A DNA stretch of 64,000 bases from Epiperipatus broadwayi (Eukaryota; Onychophora; Udeonychophora; Euonychophora; Peripatidae). The notes under the pieces were generated by a model. That model was not told the origin of the DNA. It made no database searches and saw only the letters and a program-made list of their open reading frames with translations. The DNA lies in contig JAQFVV010000020.1 of NCBI GenBank assembly GCA_028023455.1, positions 11,754,385 to 11,818,384 of the forward strand. Direction: 5' to 3'. Positions 10,966 through 23,959 of the stretch are shown piece by piece (the first letter of the stretch is position 1; the number at the start of each line of letters is the position of its first letter). A program made the position numbers and the translations under genes.

Positions 10966-12200
10966 CTGCAGACAGTTTGAAAGTTTGAATTCATATCACT
11001 TTTAATTACATTAAGTTCAGTATAGAAAATATACTTGCACTTACATTTACATTTTTATTGATTATTTAATTATATTCTTTATAAAATTCTGATTTAAAAT
11101 ATATATAATAATTATTACTTGAAAATTCATTGCCTCGATACATGCAAAAACAGCAATAGGAGAATACAGGTATGTATAAAAATGTTTCTCTCCTAATAAA
11201 AGATAAAAAAATGAATATTAATTAATCAATACTTATTGCAAAAGAAATATTATGAAATTATCTTTAACAAATTATAATAAATCCCCCCCAAAAAATTAAG
11301 ATTCAATCAGCAAGGGATTGTAAAAAAAATGGGGAAAAGGGGAGAAAAATCACAACTTACTATTATTTACCACTACACATACAATAACGTAATAAGATAC
11401 ATATACTGAATGTTCAAAGAATATCACCATGGTAATATGCACATGTATGTACATCATAAAACTTTGGTGTGTATGTATTGTGCATATCCTCCTGCTAAAA
11501 GCTCTGACAGCTTGATGCCTCAAAATCAAGATGCACTACATATTTGCTCTCTAAGTTTGCCATTCCTCACTCAAAAGTATTTTAATTTTAGACCAGATAA
11601 ACCAATTTTGTTAAGATCATCTTCATACTGAATAAACATCACCCATGGAGAAAATGACTATCAAAATAATATTCATTCAAATGACAAAAAACAATTTATA
11701 AATTTAGAATCTGCAGAAATTTCTCACTTCAAGGGGGAATCAAAGAGTTTAGAAAGGAAAAATATGAAGGTATATATAATTTCTTTTTTTATATTGACAT
11801 TAAGAACTAAATATATTTATATTTTTTATTAAAAAATTTAAAAATTTTAAGACACATTTATAAAAAAACATCGGGTTTATATTCTAATATTTTCATAGGT
11901 ATGCAGATAAACACACCTGTTCATACTATCTAATATATAATTGCAAAATAATAAATATATTTTATTCAATGAATCCCAGACAGTCTGGTTACCAATTGGC
12001 AAAGTAATCAGAGATTAAGCTGACATAGAATTCTAATTTATATTGCACAGGTCTATAATGAGCCTAATTTTATATATGTGGTCAAATTTACCACTTTTGT
12101 TATTTAGAATTTTTTCATTATTGTTAAAATGCAGACCCACTAATACATTATTAAACTTTTTGAGAGTTATTATGTATGTAAAGTAAGACTTCCTTAGAAT
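10966..12200. other. AT-rich DNA, no gene seen
   Basis: A 73-codon frame at 11410-11631 shows no recognisable motif and I do not call it a gene. Confidence 0.45.
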
Positions 12201-12204
12201 TGAT

Positions 12205-13170
12205 CGGAGTTCAAATAAAATAGTTAAATTCAAATATATTCAATAATATTGACCAATCATCAGTGATGATGATAATGATGATGTATGTAACGTAATAATC
12301 TAACACTAAGATTAAATTTAAACTGGCAAAACTCACTATATGTATTGTCACACACATCAAGCTAGAGTAATCAATGGATTCCAGAAGGCTTATGCATAAA
12401 ATCCCCATCTAGTGCCTACTTATCCAATATCCCTAGACTAGTTTCTGGCTTGTGGCCTTCGTCTGTGAGGAGCCAAGGATCTGAGAGCATTGCACCTAGA
12501 TCTAGTAGGCACTAGATGGGGATTTTATGCACAAGCCTTCTGTCATCCATTGATTATTCTAGCTTGGTGTGTGTGGCAATATGTATAGTGAATTTTTCCT
12601 GTTTTAAAACAGTTATACACAAGCATAAGAAGTGGTGGTCATGTGATATTTATTGGCTTAAGATTAAATAAATATAACTATTCCAAAGGCATTTTAATTT
12701 ATTTTTCTAGATTTAATTTAAACTAAATCTCAAGACATAAACTTTCTAAATAGAAAGTTAACTTTTAAAATCTATATAAAATTGAATCACAATCACTTTA
12801 AATTATTACCATTATCTCTGCATGTCACCCAATGGAATGCATAATTCTTCAGATTTAATTGATATTAATAGTATATGTCATTAATGAGTTGAAAAGCAAT
12901 ACAAACTAAATTGATTCACAATAAAAAAATAAGCTAATAATTTATTTACAATCAATAAAATATGAAATTATTGTTTATATATTTGCAAATGCAATTATAT
13001 AAATATAATAAAAAATATTGAAAAGAATAAAAAATAATAATTATAAAATACTAAAACTTAATGCCTTATGATAATTATAATGATAAGATCTTACCAACTG
13101 TCTTATATTTATAAAGTTTTAAACCATGATTTTCTGTAGATGTCATACTTTTATTATATGAATAACACTT
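12205..13170. repeat. Duplicated segment SD1, copy 2
   Basis: Diverged direct copy of 9520-10400 (see that entry), split by a hairpin element at 12323-12600. The two copies carry different foldback insertions at different places, so both insertions came after the duplication. Confidence 0.65.
12323..12600. repeat. Hairpin element with about 97-bp arms
   Basis: The left arm 12323-12419 and right arm 12505-12600 are inverse complements with few differences; both include ATAAAATCCCCATCTAGTGC and its complement. The 85-bp loop has no coding content. The form is that of a foldback or MITE-type DNA element. Confidence 0.85.
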
Positions 13171-14109
13171 TAGTAACCCATCCTTGATAGTGTTTTCCCT
13201 CTTTGCATATTGGTAATGATAGATAGTGAATACAATGGATCTTGATAGGTTTTATGTCAAAGTCTGATTCTCTTATTAGGGTATGATTTTCTTTATTAAA
13301 ACAGGCAACATTGCATTCTATACAACTTCAACATTCATCTCTAGATCTGACTGCAATTGCAATATTTTGACAAGAGTAGTTTTCAGTTTTCTAGCCAAAC
13401 ATAGTAGATAGTATTACATTAGATAATATCATCATACTTGCTATGCTAATTGAAGTATAAAAAATACTTTAAAATAGTCAGTATGACATGGTTATCTAAA
13501 TTATTCAGTGGAAAACTACTTTAACCAGTAATTTCTCTTATCTTCATGGAAACACTCTTACCGCTTCATGTATTAAGGCTTAGAATAAACTCCTGCCATT
13601 TATCTTTTCTAGTCTATTTATAGTTCACATATTTTTTTTATACCTACCAAGTACTCAAGAATGTTTTCCAAAAACTCATCTTTATCAGTTTTATTCAAAA
13701 ACATCTCTTTACTTATAAGAATAAATATTCATTTCATAACATTTGTGAAACATATGTAGATTACTAAGCAAATTTTTTTTATTTACATTAGTGATAGGAA
13801 TAAAGAAAAATCATGACCAATTTTTAAATATTGAAATATAACTTTTTTAATTTTAGTACTCCGTAATTTTGAATTTTAGTACTCCGTAATTTTGAATCTT
13901 ATATATTTAGATTTGCCATTAAATATAGTAAAGGACAAATTATTTCTTTAAAACTTCATTTAGGATCACAAAATACATTTTCTCAAAATATGCAATTTAC
14001 TTTACACTTTCTCAAAATATATAATTTCAATTAATTTGTGTGCAGTGAAACTAATTTTTCTTTTATCCTTTATGTAATACAAGTTATCATTATATAGAAA
14101 AAATAAAAT
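13171..14109. other. AT-rich DNA with a small tandem duplication
   Basis: A 22-bp unit (AATTTTAGTACTCCGTAATT) is repeated in tandem around 13850-13895. Nothing else recognised. Confidence 0.5.
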
Positions 14110-14590
14110 AAAAAAGAGTCAAAAACACATGATCCTATTTCTTTTTTTAAGCTTCTAAAATGTAAACAAAGAACTTTGCTAATTGTGATAAATGCTAACC
14201 AAGAGAAAGCATTAAAAATATTTTTATCAGAAACCACACCCAATCCCGACTAATGGTTTTATGCTTTGGCACTCTTCAGAGAGGCACCAGGGTAGTTTCA
14301 GATACTATGTCTAAAAATACCAACCTAAAGCCAGCATTTATGTTAGAATTAACCATTGAGTAGAAAATCTGAAATTTTTAGACACTGACATGTCTTCAAA
14401 CCCAGTTGTCTAACTCAAATAGCTATATGGGGCTGAGAAATCTTTAGCCAAGCCATATATTAGTAGTCTTAGCAATATAACATCACTTATGACTTAAAGC
14501 AAAGACTATAAATAGTCAATAAAAAATAAGAGTCATATATCACATGACCCCATTTCTTTTTTTAAGCTTGTAAAAATGTAAACATAGAGC
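14110..14590. repeat. Dispersed repeat with internal direct duplication
   Basis: The block CATGATCCTATTTCTTTTTT at about 14129 recurs as CATGACCCCATTTCTTTTTT at about 14543, both followed by AAGCTT and TGTAAACA. The inverse complement of 14380-14460 (CATATAGCTATTTGAG, TTTGAAGACATG, AGTGTCTAAAAATT) resembles 28420-28530 (CATATAGCTATCTGAC, TTTGAAGACTTT). Non-coding repeat family. Confidence 0.55.
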
Positions 14591-15225
14591 TAACTGGTTA
14601 GCATTTACAAAGATTGTTGAGCTAATTTATTCAGTCTTGCCTTAGATATAAACAACTTCATTAGAAATGGCATTATTAATATTTAGTTCACTAAACAACA
14701 TGCCAATAGACTCCTCCCCCCTAAAAAAAACTGATCATGTCAAAATCATTACTTCAAATTTATAAAAATCTGGTTATAATAAAAATAATTAATGAAAACT
14801 ATAGAATCCTACATCTTAAGTTTCAATCATGAATTTTGTGGGATAAGAATTCTAAACCAAAACTGCAATTGTAAACTGCCATAAAATCTGCTAATGCCAA
14901 ACTGTTATTTATAAGAAATCTTAGACAAATTTATTAGTCACTTAAATTTATAAATTTTGGAATTTTATTATGAATGAACATTTTTTTATACCTAAAGACT
15001 TTCTATTATATTATTTTATTATATCATTTATATAATCCATAACAGTTTACTTTTAGATTAACAATTTACTATATATATTTTAAATTTAAATATTTGATAT
15101 CCTTAATAAAATTATTATTAGAGTTTATATTTTTAAGATTCAAAATAAGAGTGAGATGTAGGAATAAACTTCACATAAAAAATCAATAGGTAACTCCCAG
15201 AAGTTACTCAATTTTAAAATGGTGA
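14591..15225. other. AT-rich DNA, no gene seen
   Basis: No open frame or repeat border recognised. Confidence 0.45.
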
Positions 15226-15285
15226 TGATGATGATGATGATAATTATTATTATTATTATAATTATTATTATTATTATTATTATTA
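15226..15285. repeat. (GAT)n/(ATT)n microsatellite, 3' tail of the following element
   Basis: Short GATGAT run followed by an ATT run. On the minus strand it reads (TAA)n directly after AAAGATTATTGTTGAAAGG, as expected for the tail of an I-type LINE. Confidence 0.7.
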
Positions 15286-17342
15286 CCTTTCAACAATAAT
15301 CTTTATTTATTCATAAAGCTTACATGATTTACATTGAGCATGTTTACAAGTGATGGTCAGGTTACATGGTATATAATATTTACACATTTATTATACATTG
15401 AATTAACCATCTAATTGGGGTGATTATTATATATAATAATTTTGAACATATTGTGTTTTTACATGTGATTGTGGTCATGCATATCTATTGATTATACAAT
15501 GGTTACAGTATGATAGCTACATAGGGCTACTAAATTTGACATAACTTAATTATAAAAAAAACAGTATATATGTAAATCCAAATAATACATGAAACCTTTT
15601 TAATTTTGTGTTAAAATGTGTTGGAGGGGATCGAATACTGAGCTGTATGGGTAGTTGCTTGTGAGTGAGGAGTCTAGTCATCACAATTTTGGTAGTGCTG
15701 GGTGGAATCTAGTATATTGGCTGAGACTCTTTATGATATGATTTGATAGTCAATCTCATAATAAAGTTGGATGGCTGGGGTTTCTGGAGTGTAGTTAATA
15801 TCTATGGAATTTGGATAGATATTGCAGAGTAGTTCACTGTTGATAGATGTATGCTGAATATTCTGGGTTTTCGGTTTCTTGCTTTCTTGGTTTTTTGGAT
15901 TTACATGTCTTCTTTTTGATTTTCCAGGGGCGTGGGGCATGTTTGATTATTGGGGGGAGGCATGGTGATATTGTATCCATGATTTGCATGGAGGTTGTTG
16001 GTTGAATTCATTATAGACCTAGTGGTACATTTGTTGCCAGGGTGAAATTTGTTAGTATTCTTGAGGTGGATTGGCTGATTTATGGTTTATAATTGGTTTG
16101 TATGTGCATTATCTGAGTGATGTGTGTTGGTAGACTCAGTAATGAGGTGACTGAAGGAACTTCTGGATTAATGGATGTTGCATGACTTAACTGAAGGCTG
16201 TTGCTAGTGTTGTTGCTGACTTTATGATGGAGGGTTTGTTGTTTTTTGTTTGCTTACTGGCACTGTTGTTGGTTTCTGTGGCTCTATGCATTGAACAGCA
16301 AGATGATCCAGTTTATCACAAGCATAGCATTGCAGGTCAAGTACCTGGGCAGAGAAATTGTTTGGGTCAATGTTTTGGGAAAGTTGAAGTTAAAATTTGA
16401 AACTGTTGATTGATATTGGTATTGGGTGTCTTTTAGATTAGTTTAAACAGAAGGATCTTGCTAAACACTGAATCTTTTTTGAAAGTCATCACAAAAGTAC
16501 CAAAAGTAGGTATAAGCACCCCTGTGATGCATCTTGGTGATTTTCATCAACTATTATGGTGTCAATATCACTCAAGATCTCAATGGGTTTGAAATCATTG
16601 TCTCTGTGCAAATTCAAAGAATTGGATGCTTGTTAATTTTTTTATGGAATCCCACAGTCCATTCTGGTTGATTTCTTACTGGCATGAAAACTAGTAGAAT
16701 GATATATTTATATCTGTGGAAGATATGACAATGAACCGAGTGGAAAAAAATCTTCTGATAGAAACAGGCCCTGGGAACAGTGTTTTTAAACCCCTCACAC
16801 ATCATATCAAGCATTTTCAGTGTCCAGATGATAGGGGATGGTAGTTGGTCTTCCTGAGTTTTGAGTAGATCAAGGTTTTTAATGTCTTTGAAAATGCCAG
16901 TTGACTTTGGAGGGAGTTGAAAAATTTTGCACTTTTCTGCTGATTCATTCGAACTTTGGAACCAGTTGAAAAAACAGCATTATATGATACTGCTGATTAT
17001 TTCTACACATATTTTAACATTGGAGGGAGTTGGAAAATTTTTTAGTTGATCTTTGTATTACAACTGATTTCTTCTAGCTTTGGAGAGATCCAAACAATCA
17101 GAGTTCTTGTCATTTACATTAGGCTATTGACTGTTGATAATTTCTCCATAGGTTTGAATTTTGTAGGGAGTTAAAAAATTATTATTTTAATCTTTGAAGG
17201 CAGTTAAACAACCATTATTTTTATGATTGTCCTTTTTTTCTTATTGTTGATAATTCTTTTATAGGTTTTGTTGGAATTTGTGCAGTTAAAAATCTGTAAT
17301 ATTGCCACCATCTCCTAGATCGTGTGACTGTGAAGTAGCCAT
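15286..17342 (-). pseudogene. ORF1-only (gag-like) non-LTR retrotransposon derivative with CCHC zinc knuckle
   Basis: The minus strand from an ATG at 17342 starts MATSQSHDLGDGGNITDF. It continues, with several stops and frameshifts, through three diverged repeats of the type 'NF.TP.K' in the N-terminal part. A block GVLIPTFGTFVMTFKK follows, and then a zinc knuckle CYACDKLDHLAVQC near 16335-16290, a canonical C-X2-C-X4-H-X4-C. After it comes a Gln/Pro/Ser/Thr-rich tail with a basic patch (NRKPRIF). This is the organisation of ORF1 proteins of I/Jockey-type LINEs, which bind element RNA. The sequence then runs into about 400 bp of non-coding DNA and a (TAA)n tail at 15285 with no trace of an endonuclease or reverse transcriptase. 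It is either an internally deleted copy or a gag-only, trans-mobilised derivative. Confidence 0.7.
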
Positions 17343-17545
17343 TTTTGCTAGGATTTTAAGTTATTGAAATAATTAACCAATAAATTTGTTAATTAAAAAT
17401 AAATTATTTTTAAATGAAATATATGCAATAGTTATTTTTGATTAATATTTTATAGATGTATAAACTATATCTTTGTCAATAATGGTCTTAAGAGAGTTTT
17501 GGGAGTTTGAAAGTGGTAACTGTTGTTATAGCTTTTTACTGTTCA
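17343..17545. other. AT-rich DNA upstream of the ORF1 relic
   Basis: May contain the 5' untranslated region of the minus-strand element. No motif recognised. Confidence 0.35.
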
Positions 17546-17596
17546 AGGATTGACTGTAGAACTTATTACTATTTTTATTATTATCATCATCACCAT

Positions 17597-17651
<55 letters not shown>

Positions 17652-17661
17652 GCTGCTGCTG

Positions 17662-17697
<36 letters not shown>

Positions 17698-17704
17698 TTA
17701 TTAG
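17546..17704. repeat. (ATT)n/(ACT)n/(GCT)n compound microsatellite
   Basis: Imperfect ATT and ATC units, then (CTA)n with a (CTG)4 interruption. On the minus strand the adjoining DNA (AATTGTTGTTGAAACCT before a TAATAATAG run) resembles the end of the 15.3-kb element, so it probably began as a LINE tail. Long frames through it are artefacts. Confidence 0.8.
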
Positions 17705-18717
<1,013 letters not shown>

Positions 18718-19960
18718 CCACTTAATTAAGATAAATTACATGGTAAAAAATGATTTAGAGTAGCTAAAGATGATCAAATATTAAAAAGGGAGAAGACAAG
18801 ATTAATAATTGGTTGATAGCTTATTGAATTATTTTGTAAATTTAATTAAAGTAGATTTGAATTTAACAGTAAAATTTTTTAAGAGAATTTAAATTGGGTG
18901 TATGTATTGCTAGTATATCTGTAACATATAAATACTGAAATAGTAAAGATCTATAACAAATTTAAAAAGTGTATGTTCCTTATAATTAATCCACAAATAC
19001 TAAAATAGTAAAGATTTGTAATATATTTAAGAAATGTATGTTCCTTATAATTTTTATATATACATTGATGCATATATAAAATATTGATTATTAACATGTC
19101 AGTTTTCATGTTTAATGTAGAATATTGATATAAAGTTATTAATTGTGCATTTTACTTATTAGATGAAATTTCGTGAAATTTAAGGACATATGCAATTACT
19201 TACTTATTTATATAATGATGATATATCAGAACAGTGCTGGAATTTGCATTTGAATAACTGTTAAGATATAAAAACTATATGGGTAATTATTATAAACTTA
19301 CTTAATTAGAAACTTATTAAGTTATCTGTGTTATTATTGACTTTAGAAATCTGATTTAGTTTTAATAGAAATAACCAGCACGTTGATATACATTAAGTTA
19401 AATAAATTACTGGAAAACATTGATTCGTGAAGGTATACTAAAGGGGGTATATATTGTTTTATCTTATGACTTTCAAGAATATCAAATAATAAAGAAAAAG
19501 AGTTAGTTGTAAATGATAATTAAAAAAAAAAATTAGGTTAAATAGTTTTATGAATGTGACTTCATAATAAATATTTATTGCCAATTTATTTTGACCTAAT
19601 TTTTATCTATTACTTACTTCTTAATCAATGATATCATCTCGAACAATAGCTATCACAATGTTCAGGAGTATCAAGATATTCTGTAATCTAATGGATGTTT
19701 ATAAAATACTGATAGGGTCTGAGAACCCAGTGGAAGTTTAAGCTTAGATATCTTCACAAATAAATAAATATTCCATAGACACCAGTATGCTGATCATCCA
19801 ATGAAGACTAACCCCCCTGAGCAGCAGAATTTCACAAATTACCAACATAGACAGATAAATGTGATGAGATGTGATGTATTTGGCTTCTCCTTAAACGAAG
19901 TCTAGAATATCTCAGCAACTATGCCCAGATAAACCTGTTAGCCACTTTATTTTCCATTCC
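18718..19960. other. AT-rich DNA, no gene seen
   Basis: Contains a short direct repeat (AATACTGAAATAGTAAAGAT at about 18931 and AATACTAAAATAGTAAAGAT at about 18996). Nothing else. Confidence 0.5.
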
Positions 19961-19965
19961 CAACT

Positions 19966-20552
19966 CTAAGTCTTCCCATATTCTGCCCCACCCCATTTCC
20001 ACAACATGATCTTTGTCAACTCTATGGCCTTTAAATCTAAATCCCCCTTATCTTTTTGCAAACCCAACATAAAAGCTAATAACTCACTTTCTGTATAGTC
20101 ACTTTGTTCATACCTATTCTCCCATAACTTCATTATCTGTACCCTTTCTGCTTTCAAGCATTTACATTCATTCAATAGATGACTAATATTTTCTATACCT
20201 CCCTTATATAATTTGCACACTAAATCACCCATAGTTTTCCATTTACATGTATATTCTCTTGTTGCTAAAGATCCCGTTTGAGTCTTAAACAATAAACTAC
20301 TTTCCTTACTATTATTATAAATTAACTCACTTCCAATATTCCGTTTACTTCTATATATATATTTAAACTCTTCTTACCCTCCATACTACTTCTCCATCTC
20401 TCCAACTCCTTATTTTTTATTAATGATTCTATTCTTTTATCCCATTCCTTACCACTATAACACTCAACAATCCTCCTAACACAACCATCCCATCTTTTAT
20501 ACAAGTATACCAATATAAATTCTTTATCCAAATCTTTTGCATACCGCATTAC
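19966..20552 (-). pseudogene. LINE ORF2 C-terminal fragment
   Basis: Two minus-strand frames (20549-20322, then 20292-19966) join across one frameshift near 20320-20330. The first is rich in Glu/Lys/Arg/Trp: EWDKRIESLIKNKELERW. The second has FKTQTGSLATREYTCKW, then LVCKLYKGGIENISHLLNEC and a helical tail. The C-x(n)-HLLNEC arrangement is the C-terminal zinc-finger-like motif after the reverse transcriptase in CR1/L2-like LINEs, where the usual form is 'C..C....E...HLL..C'. No RT domain is visible upstream, so the copy is 5'-truncated. Which clade it belongs to cannot be fixed from this piece. Confidence 0.65.
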
Positions 20553-22067
20553 CTCTAGATGGTAAATCTATTGGCGCTCTCTGATTATTGATGATGGCAC
20601 TACCTATACATTCTTTCTCATCATTGCAATATATAAAGATAAAAGATAAGATCCAGAAAGACACACGCTTTTGCAACACTTCTCTAATAAAAAAATTAAA
20701 CACATGGATGTTATTTACCAGGCTTATCAAATGCTAGATGACAAGGATTTAAATGGTTTTCTATCCATCTTTTACTTATAAGCTAAGAATAGATAACTAC
20801 CCATTTAATAGCCAACTTGAATCAAATTAGATGATTACACAGTAGTGTCTGAATAAACAAATATAAACCTGTTTGAAGTCTAAAAAATATTAATGTCTCA
20901 ATCTGGATTCAAATCTTGCATTATAAGCATGGTAAGCAAATGTAGTACTCTTACGTCATGATTTATATATATATATAACGTTAAAATATGTGTACAGTAT
21001 TTGAATATTTTAAATTGTTTCACTACTTTTCATTTTAACCAAATTGTAAATTTTGAATTTAGTTAATCTCTAAAACATTTCTTGTGGAGAGGTGAAAAAG
21101 ATGAACAGCCATGTGGGAACCACTGATAAAATCGTTTGACATACTTTGCACACTTTAAAATTGTATTAGTTTGATCATCCCAAATATTTTATCTACATAT
21201 ATTTTGCAACATCATCACTATTATTAAATGCCATTTTAAAATTACAATTGGCAACATACTGCATGTAAATTAGGCAGGCAGATGACATTTAAAGCAATTG
21301 CTGATTCTTAGAAGCAAAGTAACCTGATGAATGAACTTTCCATTTTGAAGACATAATTTACTTTAACGGCAAAATATTTTAAGATAGAATTTTTATTTTT
21401 TGAATATTTTAAATTAAAATATGATTGACGGCTTAGATTTTGAATAAAGAATCAGATGAAAAATTGCTAAAGCATTAAAATTAATTCACAAACTTTTTTA
21501 ATATTAGTTTAATTATCATAAAATTCTAAAATAGTTATTATTTAATACAATTTGACATCATTGTTTTAAAAATAGATAATGATTTTTTTTTTAAATTTTC
21601 AATTTGTATTTTAAATGTATAATTTAAAAAAAATTTTAAGCTAAATTTATAATAGTATAGTAGAAGAAGGAGAGGTGGGAATGTCATTGGAGCAATAAAT
21701 ACAACAGCAATAGTAGTTTAAAATAGACTTTGCTAACATTAAAACAGACCCCTTGTAAAACTAAGGAAATATTCAGCATGAAATTAAAATGAAATAACAT
21801 ATATAAAGTGACGATTAGTAAATAGATCTTGTGATTTTGAGTTTTGGAAGTGAGAGAGTAAAATTACAATCATGGGATTGTAAATTGAGTTAATCATTCT
21901 ATCACTGTAATAAACCATACAGGGAAAAATAAATGTTATATTTATCTTAATAAAGAAGTGGTACAAATATGATATATACACAGTTCTTTATTACAAAGAA
22001 ATCAAGTCGTATATCTCAAGACCTAATTTAACAAGCTTGTATTACAAATGTTATATATAAAGCTTGC
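20553..22067. other. AT-rich DNA, no gene seen
   Basis: The first 180 bp may still belong to the LINE fragment. Has a (TA)n run at 20969-20978. No other signal. Confidence 0.45.
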
Positions 22068-22260
22068 AAATAAGCTCTTAACAACCATTACAGAATATCG
22101 CCAACCCCATACCAGTTTCTGTTATTGCCTTCCTCAGTGTGGTGCTAGGATATTGAAGCAAATGCTTGAGTATCCTAGCACCTCACTGAGGAAGCCAGTA
22201 GCAGAAACTAGTCTGGGCTTGGCAATATTATGCAAAGCTTGTTAAGAGCTTATTTGTGAG
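22068..22260. repeat. Hairpin element with almost no loop
   Basis: The left arm 22068-22160 and right arm 22162-22260 are inverse complements (CAAATAAGCTCTTAACAA / TTGTTAAGAGCTTATTTG; CTTCCTCAGTGTGGTGCTAG / CTAGCACCTCACTGAGGAAG). They meet at AAGCAAATGCTT. A 65-codon frame across it is a by-product. Confidence 0.9.
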
Positions 22261-22837
22261 CTCTGTACATAATAGCTCTCCATTTACATTCCTTCCAAAA
22301 TCTTTTGCTTAGCTTGCTTTTGAATAAGATAAAAATTAAAAACTTTTATTGATGCGACAAATTGAAATGCAACTTTTTTGTACTGTATAAAAACATTTTG
22401 TAATGTATATGTTACTTGAAATATCTTATTTTTAATTGTATTTAAAGTAATAGATGTTCCGAAATGAACATGTTTTAATTAATAAGATTTATTTTGCTGC
22501 TAATTTATGAAAAATATCTACTTAATATAATGAAGAAATAAAGTTATTTTTCTTGCTTTTTACACAATTATTATTGAGCAGAGTTAGTGATAAATTAAAT
22601 TATTTTATTAAATGGCAGCAATGCATCAATACCAAATGAGCAACCTTCACTATAAGTTATAAATTTCATTATGTCACATTAGCAGCAGATACATGTTATA
22701 TAAAAATTAAACACAAATAATAAAAATGAAAAGGATATCAAAATTGACCATAACAGACTGAAATTACAACACAATTTAACTGCAATTTATGACTTAAAGT
22801 CAATGTGGGCATGACAATAATATTGGCATTAACAAGG
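22261..22837. other. AT-rich DNA, no gene seen
   Basis: No open frame or repeat border recognised. Confidence 0.45.
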
Positions 22838-23130
22838 GTTTTTGGCATTCCCTCATCAGATTTCCAATCGTATGGATGGCCGAAGAATTGGAGATTGGAG
22901 TAGATTGAAGTCTGCCCATTAAAGTTTGAAGATTTGTTATCTTAATATAAACTGAGCACTGATTATATATGTGTGTGGGAGATGGTGATCTTAACCAACT
23001 GATGAGTGCTGGTTCAGCGTGAAATATGTATACCGGAAATCATTTATCTTTTTCATGTGTGTTGTCATATGTATTGGTTGTATGAAATAGAGTGGATGGC
23101 TGAAGGAAGTTTGAAAGTCTGTGTTCAAAT
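22838..23130 (+). repeat. FB1 repeat, single arm
   Basis: Matches one arm of the 6498-7085 foldback: CCAATCGTATGGATGGCCGA, TGCCCATTAAAGTTTGAAGA, ATCTTAATATA, CAACTGATGAGTGCTGGTTC and GTTTGAAAGTCTGTGTTCA occur in the same order. Here there is no opposite arm, so the unit can exist as a monomer. Confidence 0.7.
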
Positions 23131-23959
23131 CCCCTATATTATGTCTGGACTCCAAGTAAAACATTATAAATACGTTATTGTAATATCGATTTATAAATTT
23201 AAAAAAAAAAACACATTCAATAAAATAGATGGAAATTAGCATCTTTAGCAGCCTTTCATAAATGGTATGAATATTCTAAGAAAACACTCACAAAAAACAG
23301 GAAATATAATTGCTTTGGGTGATATAAAGTAGTATTAAAAGAGACTTTAAAATGAGTTAAATTTTAAGAGTTATTCATACTTTAATAATTTTGGGCTAAG
23401 TTATGATACTAATATCCATAATTACCACACTGACATAAAGAATCAGCAAAGTTCTATGACAGCAAAGTGAATCGTTAATTTTGTTAATATATAATATGCA
23501 GTGATTGAATGAATAATTTAGCAGGTGCACTCATAGATCAATTCATTTATTTAATTAATTGCATATATTTTAAATGAGTATTCAAATTAATATAAACCAA
23601 AATCACAGTTAATACAAAATGAGAAACTTTCTCTTCCCTGTAATATATAAACTAAATTTGTACAAATAATTTGTAAATTGAAATATCAGGCTCATGATAA
23701 GTTCAAGTCATGATTTAAGCAGTCATTAAGGGTTAGTTTATACAAAAATATGCTCTAAGCATTAGTGTTACACATATGCTTTTAAAACACCTATTGATGT
23801 GTGTGTGTGCACATAAATTTAATCTAATAGTGCATATGTGAAAATTAATTTTCTTCCACAAGATTACAATTCTATAAATCACTAAATTATTTATTTAAAT
23901 GTATATTAAACTTATAAACACCAACAGCTAACATGTTATTATATGTAAATTACATCATG
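23131..23959. other. AT-rich DNA, no gene seen
   Basis: No open frame or repeat border recognised. Confidence 0.45.

Noticed and set aside
13850-13895. Tandem 22-bp duplication as a regulatory element
   Set aside because: Only two copies, no known motif; listed only as part of the AT-rich stretch.
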